Shown one piece after another: positions 56,061-64,000 of a stretch of 64,000 nucleotides of DNA (position 1 is the first letter of the stretch; each line of letters opens with the position of its first letter). Below the pieces are notes generated by a model. That model made no database searches and was not told the origin of the DNA. It saw only the letters and a list, made by a program, of their open reading frames with translations. This stretch comes from JAXLQL01 sp046331625 (GTDB taxonomy: Bacteria > Acidobacteriota > Terriglobia > Bryobacterales > Bryobacteraceae), in NCBI GenBank assembly GCA_046331625.1, contig JAXLQL010000020.1:62001-126000 (forward strand), read 5' to 3'. The position numbers were made by a program, and so were the translations under genes.

Positions 56061-59000
56061 TTAGAACTGGAACATGAGCGTCAGGTTCATGAGCGGTTGG
56101 CCGCCGAGCGACGCCGTGCGCGGGTCGTCAGTCAGCTTTCCGAAGGTTTGCGGATTCCGGAAATCCACTGTGGTGGTGGGGCCGGTGAAGTTGTAGGTCT
56201 TGAACACGTTCTGGAAGTCCCAGCGGAGCTGGCCCTTCACGCGCTCACCGAACGACATGTTCTTCTGCACCGAAACCTGCGCCCAAACCAAGCGAGGTCC
56301 GCTGATGATGTTGCGGCCCGCGTTGCCGACCGAGAACGCCGCCGGATAAGCGAACGCGCTCTGATCGATGACGGCCGGGCGGTTGTTGGTCACGAAGCGA
56401 TCGGGACCGCCGTTGTTCCACAGGCCGAAGTCATACACCGGCTGGCGGAGCAAGTCAGGACGGCGAGCGCCGGCGAAACCGGGATAGTAGTTCGACGGGC
56501 TGTTGGCGAAGCTGAAGTTCAGCGGATTGCCGGACTCGATGGTCTGGATGAACGACAGTTCCATTCCACCCAGGATCCGGTTGCCCCAGCGGCTGCCCGA
56601 CAGGAGCATCTTGTTCTTGCCGAACGGCAATTCCCAGTTGATGTTGCCGATGTAGCGATGGGCGCGATCGAAGCCCGCGCGGCCCTTTTCGAGGTTGCGG
56701 TTCTGAATCGGAGCAACGCCGCCGCCGGAGTTGTCGCTGTCGGAACTGTCGAGAGCCTTCGAGTAGGTGTAGAAGGTCATGAAGTACAGACCGCGCGAGA
56801 GGCGGCGCTCGAGTTTCACCGTTCCCGAGTGGAACGAGGAGTGGCCGAAGTTCGAACGGGCGGTGATGTTGCCGAACTGCGAGTACGGCCGGAAGTTTTG
56901 CGAGGCGGCGAAAACGCGGTCGCGCTGCGCCGGATCGTTGGCGAAGTAGTCCACCGGGAACGTGTTCAGCTCCCAGCGCTCGATGAGGCCCACGCCGCTC
57001 GAACCTTGGTAGCTCACGTCGATCAGGAGGTTCCTCGAGAGATCGCGCTGAATGCTGGCGTTCCAGTTCATCACGTAGGGATTGCGCAGCTTGGGATCCC
57101 ACTGGCTGATGTTGCGTTGGCTGAAGTTCGTTCCGAGGAACGGGCTGGTCCCGTTCTGGAGGATATTCGCCGAACCGGGTTTGACGCCTTTGCTGATCTG
57201 GTAGATCGGCGTGGGGTCGCCGGGAGCCGGTTGCTGCACTGCTGTCCCCACGTACTCGTCATACATGTCGCGGCCTGCGGGGAACTTCACATCGACCGTA
57301 TACATGCCGACGCCGCCACGGAACACCCACTTTTCGAGCGGATGCCAAGCGAGCCCAAGCCGGGGGTTGAAGTTGTTGTTGTCACGAGCATTGAGGCCGC
57401 CGGAGGGATGGATCACCGCACCCTTTCGGCCAGTGAGAGCGTCCGTACCGTTCGGATCGAACTGGGACATGCCGCCATACTTCGTGGTGAACGGGCTCTC
57501 GTTCGAGTAGCGCACGCCGATGTTGGCGGTGAGGTTGCGGGTCACCTTCCAGTCATCCTGGAGGTAGAAGCTGTTGATGGACGAGCGCGGGAGCCAACTG
57601 GTCAGTTCGGTGCGGAAGGTCGCCGCAGTCACGTAGCCCGTGAGGAAGCCGGCGAACGGGCTGCCGGTGTTGTTGGTGGCTTGTCCGTTAGTGGCTTGAA
57701 GGCCGGTGGTGGCGCCCGAGAAGTCGAACAGGACGGGGTTGGCGAACGTGGCCGAGTTCAAGCGGAAGCGCAGGACTTCGTATCCGAACTTGAAGGCGTG
57801 CGTGCCACGAATATAGGAGAGATCATCGCGGAACGAAATGGTCTCGTTCACACTCTGGTTCGGCGTGGCGCCGTAGAGACCGTAGATGGTGCTCGGATTG
57901 TTACGATCGGTGTTTGTTCCTCCGAAGCCGGGCATCACATCGCCGTTGACGTTGGGAATGCCGAGCTTGCTGGCCCAATCCTGTTGGTAGGAAGGCACGG
58001 TCTGTTGTGCCCAGCGGCGATAGTAACCGACGCGCGCATCGTTGACGATGCTCGGGGAAATGATCCACGTCTTGCCGAACGACATGTTCTGGTTGCGGGA
58101 GGGCGACTTGTTGCCGGCTGCGGCGTCGAACTCGCCACGGTCGGGCCGAATGTTCCAGGGCCGCTGCAGTCCGGGGAGGTACTTGTTGTCCGTCCAGGAA
58201 TAGTAGATCTTGAAGTTCTGGCTGAACTGGTGGTCGAGGCGGAGATTGACGTCATCGAGGAAGACGCGCGCAAATTCGTCGGCGAGATAGTTGCCGCTAG
58301 CGCCCGTGGAAATGAAGGAGCCGGCGCGGTTGGGGAGCTGCCACGGATCGAATCCGAGCACCTTCTGCGCTACCGGATCAATGCGGTTTGCGGCGATGCG
58401 GTTGCCCGGGAAGGGATCGCGCAGCCAGGAGCCGTTGACGAAGCGAGTGGTGGCGGGATCATAAATGGCGTTCGCTCCGGGGAAGTTGAAGTCGCCCTGC
58501 CGCATGCCGAGGCTCGGCACGGAAGCGTCGACCTGCGCGACCTTCTTCTCATGCAGCCGTTGGAAGCCGAAGAAGAAGAACGTCTTGTTCCGGCCGTCGT
58601 AAACCTTGGGAATGTAGACCGGGCCGCTGAGGTTGGCGTCAGGCATCATGAAGAACACCGGCACGCCATTGGGGCGGGTTGCGGTGGCTTGCGAGGTGCG
58701 GAGACGATCGAAGAAGAGCCTGTGCTGCATGCGGCGGGTGCGTCCGTAGAACGAACCCATGCCGTGCAGTTCGTTCGTACCCGAGCGCTTCACCACGTTG
58801 ATGACGCCGCCGGCGGAGTGGCCATATTCGGCGGGGGGCACGGTGGTGATCACCTTCACTTCGGCAACGGAGTTGAGGATCGGCTTGGTGGTTTCCGTAC
58901 CGCCGTTCTGGTCATTGCCATTGACGCCGTCTTCGAAGATGCCGATGGCGCCGGCGCGCTGGCCAGCCAGGTGATAGGAGCCGAGGCTGCCACCGTAGGC

Positions 59001-59495
59001 GTAGCCGCCGGTGGTCATGCCCGGCACCAGGTTCATGGTGGAGTTGACGAACCGCTGATAGAGCGGCATGTCGTAGAGGACCTGTCCGCTGACGACGCTA
59101 CCCGTTGCCGACGTTTCCGTTTCGAGCAACTGGGCCGCGCCCGAGACTTCGATCGATTCGCTGACGTTACCGACCTGGAGCGCCATGTCGATGGCGAGCG
59201 TATCGCCGATGCGAAGCTCGACGCCTTCGCGGACAGCCTTCTTGAAGCCTTGGCCTTCGAAGCTGACGCGGTACTGTCCGGGTTGCAGCGAAAGCACGCG
59301 ATAGATGCCTTCGTTGTTGGTGACTGAGGTTTGCGTGAAGTTGGTTGTGGTCTGCACAACGGTGACGGTCACGCTGGGTACGACCGCGCCAGTCGAATCG
59401 ACGACGCGCCCCGTTATCGTAGAGGTGCCGATCTGCGCGAACGCCGCTGACGTGAGCGACACGGCGAGCACAGCCGACACTGCGAAGCGTTTCAT
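56061..59495 (-). CDS. TonB-dependent receptor, Oar-like, with carboxypeptidase-regulatory domain
   Basis: 1144 residues; SD AGGGGGG before ATG 59495 and signal peptide MKRFAVSAVLAVSLTSAAFA. Order: carboxypeptidase-regulatory Ig domain (TITGRVVDSTGAVVPSVTVT), plug (GDTLAIDMALQVGNVSESIE, AGAIGIFEDGVNGNDQNGG, EYGHSAGGVINVVKRSGTNE), long barrel ending LMNLTLMFQF with a C-terminal Phe. Second receptor of this kind in the window, only distantly like the first (11721). Import of large substrates through TonB; nothing nearby names the substrate. Terminator 56000-56031 ends the single-gene transcript. Confidence 0.92.
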   Translation of the reverse strand: MKRFAVSAVLAVSLTSAAFAQIGTSTITGRVVDSTGAVVPSVTVTVVQTTTNFTQTSVTNNEGIYRVLSLQPGQYRVSFEGQGFKKAVREGVELRIGDTLAIDMALQVGNVSESIEVSGAAQLLETETSATGSVVSGQVLYDMPLYQRFVNSTMNLVPGMTTGGYAYGGSLGSYHLAGQRAGAIGIFEDGVNGNDQNGGTETTKPILNSVAEVKVITTVPPAEYGHSAGGVINVVKRSGTNELHGMGSFYGRTRRMQHRLFFDRLRTSQATATRPNGVPVFFMMPDANLSGPVYIPKVYDGRNKTFFFFGFQRLHEKKVAQVDASVPSLGMRQGDFNFPGANAIYDPATTRFVNGSWLRDPFPGNRIAANRIDPVAQKVLGFDPWQLPNRAGSFISTGASGNYLADEFARVFLDDVNLRLDHQFSQNFKIYYSWTDNKYLPGLQRPWNIRPDRGEFDAAAGNKSPSRNQNMSFGKTWIISPSIVNDARVGYYRRWAQQTVPSYQQDWASKLGIPNVNGDVMPGFGGTNTDRNNPSTIYGLYGATPNQSVNETISFRDDLSYIRGTHAFKFGYEVLRFRLNSATFANPVLFDFSGATTGLQATNGQATNNTGSPFAGFLTGYVTAATFRTELTSWLPRSSINSFYLQDDWKVTRNLTANIGVRYSNESPFTTKYGGMSQFDPNGTDALTGRKGAVIHPSGGLNARDNNNFNPRLGLAWHPLEKWVFRGGVGMYTVDVKFPAGRDMYDEYVGTAVQQPAPGDPTPIYQISKGVKPGSANILQNGTSPFLGTNFSQRNISQWDPKLRNPYVMNWNASIQRDLSRNLLIDVSYQGSSGVGLIERWELNTFPVDYFANDPAQRDRVFAASQNFRPYSQFGNITARSNFGHSSFHSGTVKLERRLSRGLYFMTFYTYSKALDSSDSDNSGGGVAPIQNRNLEKGRAGFDRAHRYIGNINWELPFGKNKMLLSGSRWGNRILGGMELSFIQTIESGNPLNFSFANSPSNYYPGFAGARRPDLLRQPVYDFGLWNNGGPDRFVTNNRPAVIDQSAFAYPAAFSVGNAGRNIISGPRLVWAQVSVQKNMSFGERVKGQLRWDFQNVFKTYNFTGPTTTVDFRNPQTFGKLTDDPRTASLGGQPLMNLTLMFQF

Positions 59496-59565
59496 TATTG
59501 GCCCCCCTGATAGTAGGTGGATCGGCGGAGGGGTCTCCCCGCCGAGTCAACACTGGAAATTGTAT

Positions 59566-59930
59566 ATGAGCCGAGGGCCGAGGGCAAGCGGGAGTGCGAA
59601 CTCGGCCGAGCCGCGGTGGGTTCGTTCGGCAAAATCACCGTTGGCGGTTGGGCATGGTGGCTTCGTTTGGCAGATTCCGGTTTTGGCGGGAGCTGGTGGA
59701 TTTGGGAGAGGGCGCGATAGAAGACGTGGCGCTGAGTAGTCTATGAGCCGAGGGCGGAGGGGCAAGAGGGGTCAAGGGGGAGGGCGAACTCGTCCGAGCC
59801 GCGGCGGGTTCGTTCGGCAAAATCACCGTTGGCCGGCTGAGCACGGTGGCTTCGTTTGGCAGATTCGCGTTTTGGCGGAGCTGGTGGATTTGGGAGAGGG
59901 CGCGATAGAAGGCGCGGCGGTGAGTGGTCT
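59566..59930. repeat. ~180-bp tandem duplication at the 3' end of the next gene
   Basis: Units 59566-59742 and 59743-59930 both begin with ATGAGCCGAGGGC and share long blocks such as GGTTCGTTCGGCAAAATCAC and GGATTTGGGAGAGGGCGCGA. The inner unit belongs to the C-terminal coding part of the gene; the outer unit holds the stop. Confidence 0.8.
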
Positions 59931-60333
59931 CGTAGCGGGAGAGGGCGTCGAGTTCGCCGGAGGCGGCGAATTGGGTGGCGGCGTGGCCGAGGGTATGGAG
60001 CGGGTCGGTGTCAGGCGACTCGGAGCAGAGTTCGTTGAGGCGGTTGGCTTCGATTTGTTGGGCGCGCTGCATTTGCCAAGCGGAGGTGACCATGAGATCG
60101 AGTGTGGCGGCTTGGGCAGGGGTGGCGGGGCGGAGATCAGCGAAAAAGGACTGGTGGAATTGGGTGAATTCTGCGGGGTCGCCGTCAAGGGTGGGGATGT
60201 TGGCGGGATTGGCGCGGAGGCCGTGTTTGCGGGAGTTTTGGGCAGAGCGGGCTTTGCCGGAAGAGGTACGGGGTCCAGTGGAACGGGCGGCGTTACGGCG
60301 GTTGGCTTCGAGTTTGCGCTGGGAAATCGGCAC
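59635..60333 (-). CDS. Solibacter-type conserved hypothetical protein (QRKLEANRRNA family)
   Basis: 232 residues from GTG 60333, after a strong AGGAGG ribosome site. The opening (VPISQRKLEANRRNAARSTG, PRTSSGKARSAQNSRKHGLR) is a recurrent family signature in Acidobacteria with unknown role; the middle is helical (FHQSFFADLRPATPAQAATL, ANRLNELCSESPD). The C-terminus holds repeats: QNANLPNEATVLSRP and QNRNLPNEATMPNR, caused by the tandem duplication. A longer upstream frame to 60516 lacks support. Function unknown; the basic N-terminus may bind nucleic acid. Confidence 0.7.
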   Translation of the reverse strand: MPISQRKLEANRRNAARSTGPRTSSGKARSAQNSRKHGLRANPANIPTLDGDPAEFTQFHQSFFADLRPATPAQAATLDLMVTSAWQMQRAQQIEANRLNELCSESPDTDPLHTLGHAATQFAASGELDALSRYETTHRRAFYRALSQIHQLRQNANLPNEATVLSRPTVILPNEPAAARTSSPSPLTPLAPPPSAHRLLSATSSIAPSPKSTSSRQNRNLPNEATMPNRQR

Positions 60334-60566
60334 GGCTCCTCCTATATTTAGGATCTCATGTCGGTCCAAGGAAATGGGCGGGGTACGGAGGAGATATGCG
60401 CAGCAAGTGGTGCGAAATGAATAGGATGGGGCTGGCCGAAAAAAGTTTGAATTTCGCGAACCGGCCGAACCGAGTCTCCGGGCAGGCGGGCACAGAACAC
60501 GGTGTTGATTCGCCACTTCGTCATCCTTGCACAGAGGCCTGGGGGACAGCTTGTGCCCGGACTAGC

Positions 60567-61098
60567 TCAGCAGCGGCCTTTCCGCTCACCCTGTTTCTCC
60601 CCTTCGGCGAACTTGTCCCGCAACAGCGGACCAATCACCGTGTTGTTCATCAGATCCTGCATCGTCACGCCGCCGGCCCTTCATCCGGGCAATCTTCACC
60701 AACGCCTTCGAGATTACCAGCTCTTGGTCAGCGCTCCTGGTCAGCAGCGCGAGCATGTTGTCCTCCACGTCAGGTGCCGACAGTAGTTCCTCGTCGTTGA
60801 GGTCTCGAGCGCCGACAATGTCGAATTCGAAGCCCTTCATCCGGCCCGGTCCTCGATCTGGAGGTACTTGACGCACATCTTAGCGAGGGAGCTTCGCTTC
60901 ATTCTGGCTGTCGATCTCCAGGTAGGCAATCTCGCAATGCACGGTTTCCGCCAACAGGTCAGACCGTTTGTTCTGCACCCTCGGAAGCTCGACATTGTGC
61001 CAATGAGCGACACCTCCGCGGAACAGCCTCGGGAAGAGTAGACTCGTCCGGCGGCCCAGCAGCAGCTTGGCTGCGACATCGTAGTCTTGCGCCATCAC
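60567..61098 (-). pseudogene. Rpn/YhgA-like (PD-(D/E)XK nuclease family) gene remnant
   Basis: Three frames carry pieces in order: MAQDYDVAAKLLLGRRTSLL, ...ELPRVQNKRSDLLAETVHCE (first ~60 residues from ATG 61098), then a gap, then FDIVGARDLNDEELLSAPDV, EDNMLALLTRSADQELVISK, and LMNNTVIGPLLRDKFAEGEK near the stop at about 60567. This is the pattern of Rpn-type recombination-promoting nucleases or similar proteins. About 100 residues in the middle are missing and the frame is broken, so it is a relic. Confidence 0.55.
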
Positions 61099-61150
61099 TG
61101 ATACAGTGCGGCGAGGGAAGGGAGATTCTCAGGCGAAGAGACGGACGACC

Positions 61151-61186
61151 AAGAAAAAGGGGGCGGGATGCCCAATTTCCCGCCCC
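61151..61186 (-). terminator. Rho-independent terminator of the beta-helix gene
   Basis: Minus strand: GGGGCGGG/CCCGCCCC 8-bp stem (61160-61167 with 61179-61186), 11-base loop, followed by a T-rich run (CTTTTTCTT). About 110 bases downstream of the stop at 61296. Confidence 0.8.
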
Positions 61187-61295
61187 TGCCGGCCACACAG
61201 CAACCGGCTCATATCTGTTAGGCGCAATACAGAGCCGGCGGCAGACATTAAGTCCGCGTTCATGCAAGCGGGGAGGGAGGTGCTCGGGAGGGAGC

Positions 61296-63497
61296 CTATT
61301 CGGGTCGCGTGACGATCACGAAGGCCCCGAATTCGGGCAGGGTGTGCTTGGGGATGTTCGGGACGTTGCCTTGCGGCATGGCGATGTCGCGCGCGCCCAT
61401 CGGGATGGTGACAGCGCCGCCGCGGTAGACTCCGCTCACCACCGGCGGACCCACGATGTTCTGCGCGTCGCGCACCTCGAATGACTTGCCGGGCTTCACG
61501 ATATTCGAGAGGTCGATGTCGATCTGGCCCTTCATGTCCCAGTTGTAAACGGCGAGATGAGCGCGGCCTTCTTCGTAGCGGTTGGGTCGCAGGAACGTCC
61601 ACACGCCCTTCGGGCGCGATGCGATCAGCTTGCTCGTGCGGTCACCGCCCGAGCCTCTCTTCCAGCCGTCGAATCCGGTGGTTCCGCCCGGGCGTACGGC
61701 GAACAGTTCGTTGCCGTAATAGGTGTTGTTGTCGATCGTGTAGTTCTTCGGATCCTGGGCCTGCGCCAGGTTCATGTACACTTGCGCGGCGGTCGAGTAG
61801 AAGACGTTCCCCGTGAACGTGAGGTCCTTCCAGAACGACATCTCCATGCTGAACTGCCCGCCGATCCAGTAGTTGTTCCGCACCGTCGCCTTGCCGTTCG
61901 GACCTTCGCCGAAGCCCCACCCGATGCGCGAGTAACCGTTGCCTTCGGAAGGCGTGTGGTAGGTGTAGTTGTCCTCCACCGTGATGCGGTCGATGTTCGG
62001 ACCGCCCAGTCCGAACAGAATATTGTCCACGCGCCCGTTCGACGCGTTCAGCAGCCCGTTGTTGAACAGGATGTTGCCGCGCAGGTCAAAGCCTTTCACG
62101 TACGCCGCGCTCGATCCATAGGCCTGAATGCCGATCTGGAATTGGTTGAAGATGATGTTGTCGTGGATCAGCTTGGTGCCGTCGAGATTCTGCGTGTAGA
62201 TGCCGTGGCCGTGCCCTCGGTCTTGCCCTGAGTAGCCGATGTTGTAGATGATGCACCCGTAGACCTCGGCGCCGATGGCCGGGGTCCAGAGCCCGATCCC
62301 GAGCGTGTTGTCGTGGATCGTGACGTTGATGATCTTCGAGTAAGGCGCGAACACGTCGATCGACGTGGTGCCGCCGTCTTTCAGCCGGTCAGTGAATCCG
62401 TCATTGCGGACCTCGAAGCCTTCATACCACGCGTACTCGCCTTGCACGAGCAGCCCAGGCTGAATCACCACGCGCTCGCCTGCCGCCGCGCGCACGCGGA
62501 TCGGCCGGCCCGGAGCGCCCTTCAACTTGCTTTCGAAACGGTCAGTGGTTGTGCCGGTGGCGTAGTTGCCGCCGAGCAGCCAGATGGTGTCTCCGGGCTT
62601 CAGCGCGGCCGGATGCGCGAGCGCCGCCTTGAGCGTCCACGGCTTCTGCCGCGAGCCGTCGCCGACTTCCGTTGCGCCCGGCGATACGTAGAACTCGGCG
62701 CCCTTTGCCGCTGCCTGTACCGCCATCACCGCCGTCAGTTGCGAGATCTGTCCGGCAATCTGCAAGCGCACCGGAAGATACCCGGACCCGGAACTCTCCG
62801 GCACCTTGCCATTGATCTGGTAGACGCCATATGCACCGGGCATCAACCCCGCGAAGCCGACCTCGGCCGGCTGGTCGCCGATCGAGAGTTCCACCGTTTC
62901 CGCGGAGTAGTTATATGGATTGTCGTCGCTGCCAGTGCCGCCAGCCGCACCGGTCGCTGCCGCCGGATCCACGCGTCCGCCGCCCAGGGCGAACAACAGA
63001 ATCGCCTCGCCCGGCTCAGCGGGAGAATCGCCATTGATCGTGCGGCCGTCGGCGTGATAGGCCATCGCTTCCAGGCGGCCGCCCACCTGCTTCGCGAAAA
63101 GCGCGGGAGCAGCGGGAAGCACGTCGACCCAATCCGGATCGGACACGCCGCTCGCGTTGCGCACCGTCACCGCGACTCGCGACGCGGTCAGCTCGAAGGG
63201 AAGCTGCGCTTCGATCTGCCCTGGCGAAACCGCGAACACCGGAGCGATCCGCTTCTCAGCGCCATCGGTGACTTCCACAGAAGCGCCGCCCAGCCCATCG
63301 AACGACGGCGCCTCGCGCGACGCCGCGCCGTTCGAGAAGCCGGATCCATCGATGCGAATCCGCGACCCCGCGGCCACAGCGCGCGTCTGCGCGGCTGCGT
63401 CGGTTACGCCACCGGCCGGGAGCACCGGCGCCTCCGCCCACGAACCCGGCAAAATCGAAAGCGCAAAAAGCGCCGGCAAAGAGAACCGATCCATCAT
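61296..63497 (-). CDS. Secreted beta-helix protein with Solibacter-type (TIGR03437-like) N-terminal domain
   Basis: 733 residues. Signal peptide (MDRFSLPALFALSILPGSWA), then an N-terminal ~240-residue region with the repeated Solibacter surface signature (SPGQIEAQLPFEL, VDVLPAAPALFAKQ, GEAILLFALGGGRVDP, GVYQINGKVPE), an Ig-like fold named for its C-terminal position in other proteins. The rest is a right-handed parallel beta-helix of the pectate-lyase/NosD type (VSPGATEVGDGSRQKPWTLK opening; NVTIHDNTLGIGL, LRGNILFNNGLLN, TFTGNVFYST rungs). Likely binds or cuts a polysaccharide at the surface. Terminator at 61151-61186. Confidence 0.85.
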   Translation of the reverse strand: MMDRFSLPALFALSILPGSWAEAPVLPAGGVTDAAAQTRAVAAGSRIRIDGSGFSNGAASREAPSFDGLGGASVEVTDGAEKRIAPVFAVSPGQIEAQLPFELTASRVAVTVRNASGVSDPDWVDVLPAAPALFAKQVGGRLEAMAYHADGRTINGDSPAEPGEAILLFALGGGRVDPAAATGAAGGTGSDDNPYNYSAETVELSIGDQPAEVGFAGLMPGAYGVYQINGKVPESSGSGYLPVRLQIAGQISQLTAVMAVQAAAKGAEFYVSPGATEVGDGSRQKPWTLKAALAHPAALKPGDTIWLLGGNYATGTTTDRFESKLKGAPGRPIRVRAAAGERVVIQPGLLVQGEYAWYEGFEVRNDGFTDRLKDGGTTSIDVFAPYSKIINVTIHDNTLGIGLWTPAIGAEVYGCIIYNIGYSGQDRGHGHGIYTQNLDGTKLIHDNIIFNQFQIGIQAYGSSAAYVKGFDLRGNILFNNGLLNASNGRVDNILFGLGGPNIDRITVEDNYTYHTPSEGNGYSRIGWGFGEGPNGKATVRNNYWIGGQFSMEMSFWKDLTFTGNVFYSTAAQVYMNLAQAQDPKNYTIDNNTYYGNELFAVRPGGTTGFDGWKRGSGGDRTSKLIASRPKGVWTFLRPNRYEEGRAHLAVYNWDMKGQIDIDLSNIVKPGKSFEVRDAQNIVGPPVVSGVYRGGAVTIPMGARDIAMPQGNVPNIPKHTLPEFGAFVIVTRPE

Positions 63498-63553
63498 CTG
63501 CTTAACCCCTGGACGCGGGCTCGAGTTGTGTGGAACAAGCGGCTTCCCGCTGT

Positions 63554-63591
63554 GGGGCAGGCTTTAGCCTGCGCGGGACTTTAGTCCCGCC
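63554..63591. repeat. Two-hairpin palindromic repeat, copy 3 (best conserved)
   Basis: GCAGGCTTTAGCCTGC (63557-63572) and GCGGGACTTTAGTCCCGC (63573-63590), both perfect. Placed between the beta-helix gene start and the glycosyltransferase stop. Confidence 0.85.
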
Positions 63592-63592
63592 A

Positions 63593-64000
63593 TCAATACA
63601 CATCCGCCCCACTCACCGTCTCATAGATACTGCAGATCTGCTGCGTGATCGCATCGGGATCGAACATCTCTCGCACATAGCGATCGAGCCTGCCCCCGAT
63701 CATCGCCCGCTTCTGCGGCGATTCAAGCAGGAACAGCACCGCTTGCGCCAATGACTCAGGCGAAGACGGCGGCACCAGGATCCCGGCGCGCCCGCCATCC
63801 AGCACTTCGGGGCACTGCCCCACTGCCGTAGCTACCGACGCCAGGCCCGCCATGCCGTATTCGAGCAACGCCAGCGGCAACCCTTCCGACACCGACCCGA
63901 GCACGCCCACGTCGCACGCCTTCAGAATCGCCGGCACGTCTTCGCGCAGCCCGAGCCACGTCACGTTCTTGTCGAGATTCTTTTCTTTGATCAGCGCCTG
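63593..64000 (-). CDS. Glycosyltransferase group 1 (GT4-like), C-terminal end only
   Basis: The frame continues past the right edge; 136 codons are visible (…QALIKEKNLDKNVTWLGLRE at the edge). The GT-B C-terminal motif is clear: DVPAILKACDVGVLGSVSEG, LPLALLEYGMAGLASVATAV, GQCPEVLDGGRAGILVPPSS. The E-x7-E-type segment (EGLPLALLE) binds the sugar nucleotide. Such enzymes build exopolysaccharide or glycolipids; the acceptor is not known. GTG 63964 is internal, not a start. Confidence 0.88.
   Translation of the reverse strand, partial: QALIKEKNLDKNVTWLGLREDVPAILKACDVGVLGSVSEGLPLALLEYGMAGLASVATAVGQCPEVLDGGRAGILVPPSSPESLAQAVLFLLESPQKRAMIGGRLDRYVREMFDPDAITQQICSIYETVSGADVY

Noticed and set aside
55842..59327. 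1161-codon open frame on the plus strand
   Set aside because: Antisense shadow of the TonB receptor; its product has no recognisable fold and the minus-strand gene has signal, plug and barrel motifs.

Overview
The window looks like a chromosomal segment of an acidobacterium of the Bryobacterales/Solibacter type. The evidence is combined: high GC; two ~1,000-1,150-residue Oar-like TonB receptors with an N-terminal carboxypeptidase-regulatory domain; a PadR regulator next to an 873-residue 'ADOP' FtsX/MacB-type permease; a Solibacter-style cell-surface protein fused to a beta-helix; a DUF1592/DUF1552 pair; and a plasmid-free core gene set. No rRNA, tRNA, CRISPR array, intact insertion sequence or prophage was seen.

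Layout. 1-2.3 kb: the end of a secreted protein, a decayed nucleotidyltransferase module and a secreted protein. 2.3-5 kb: mreBCD on the minus strand. 5.2-6.9 kb: two genes broken by frameshifts (GNAT acetyltransferase, SIS sugar-phosphate protein). 6.9-11.6 kb: an MsbA-like ABC exporter, an ORF6N gene with a decayed tandem copy, and two tandem BON-domain proteins. 11.7-17.6 kb: a TonB receptor, a DUF433 protein and a tetraheme cytochrome/FeS/NrfD electron-transfer operon. 17.7-21 kb: a subtilase with C-terminal WGD repeats, a membrane protein and a ThuA-like protein. 21.4-24.9 kb: nadB, diverging from aroB-menG. 24.9-28.6 kb: the DUF1552/DUF1592 pair.

28.6-36.5 kb is the accessory heart of the window, an island between the DUF1592 gene and lhr. 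It carries an intact VapBC-like pair, an intact HicBA pair, an intact ParD-like antitoxin and many remnants, arranged around a NACHT-HEAT STAND NTPase of the kind used in antiphage and immune-like signalling. The order [HTH antitoxin - PIN toxin remnant - different toxin-antitoxin pair - NACHT gene or remnant - ParD(E)] occurs twice. This suggests an old cassette duplication with a different toxin-antitoxin pair in each copy (VapBC in one, HicBA in the other). The HEAT array contains a nearly perfect 102-bp duplication.

36.8-48.9 kb: a large Lhr helicase with a low-complexity insertion and frameshifts, an ABC transporter joined to mnmG, PadR/ADOP, and a cytosolic HExxH protein. 49-56 kb: a DUF5995/ATP-grasp pair, rlmI-typA, a seven-heme cytochrome and an alpha-carbonic anhydrase. 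56-64 kb: a second TonB receptor, a Solibacter-type hypothetical gene with a tandemly duplicated 3' end, a decayed Rpn-like gene, a beta-helix surface protein and the end of a glycosyltransferase. A two-hairpin palindromic repeat occurs three times (38.8, 50.8 and 63.6 kb).

Several otherwise well-conserved genes carry single-base frame disruptions (SIS, GNAT, NACHT, lhr, ABC ATPase, possibly the nadB start). Either the assembly contains indel errors or many genes are recently broken; the sequence alone cannot decide.
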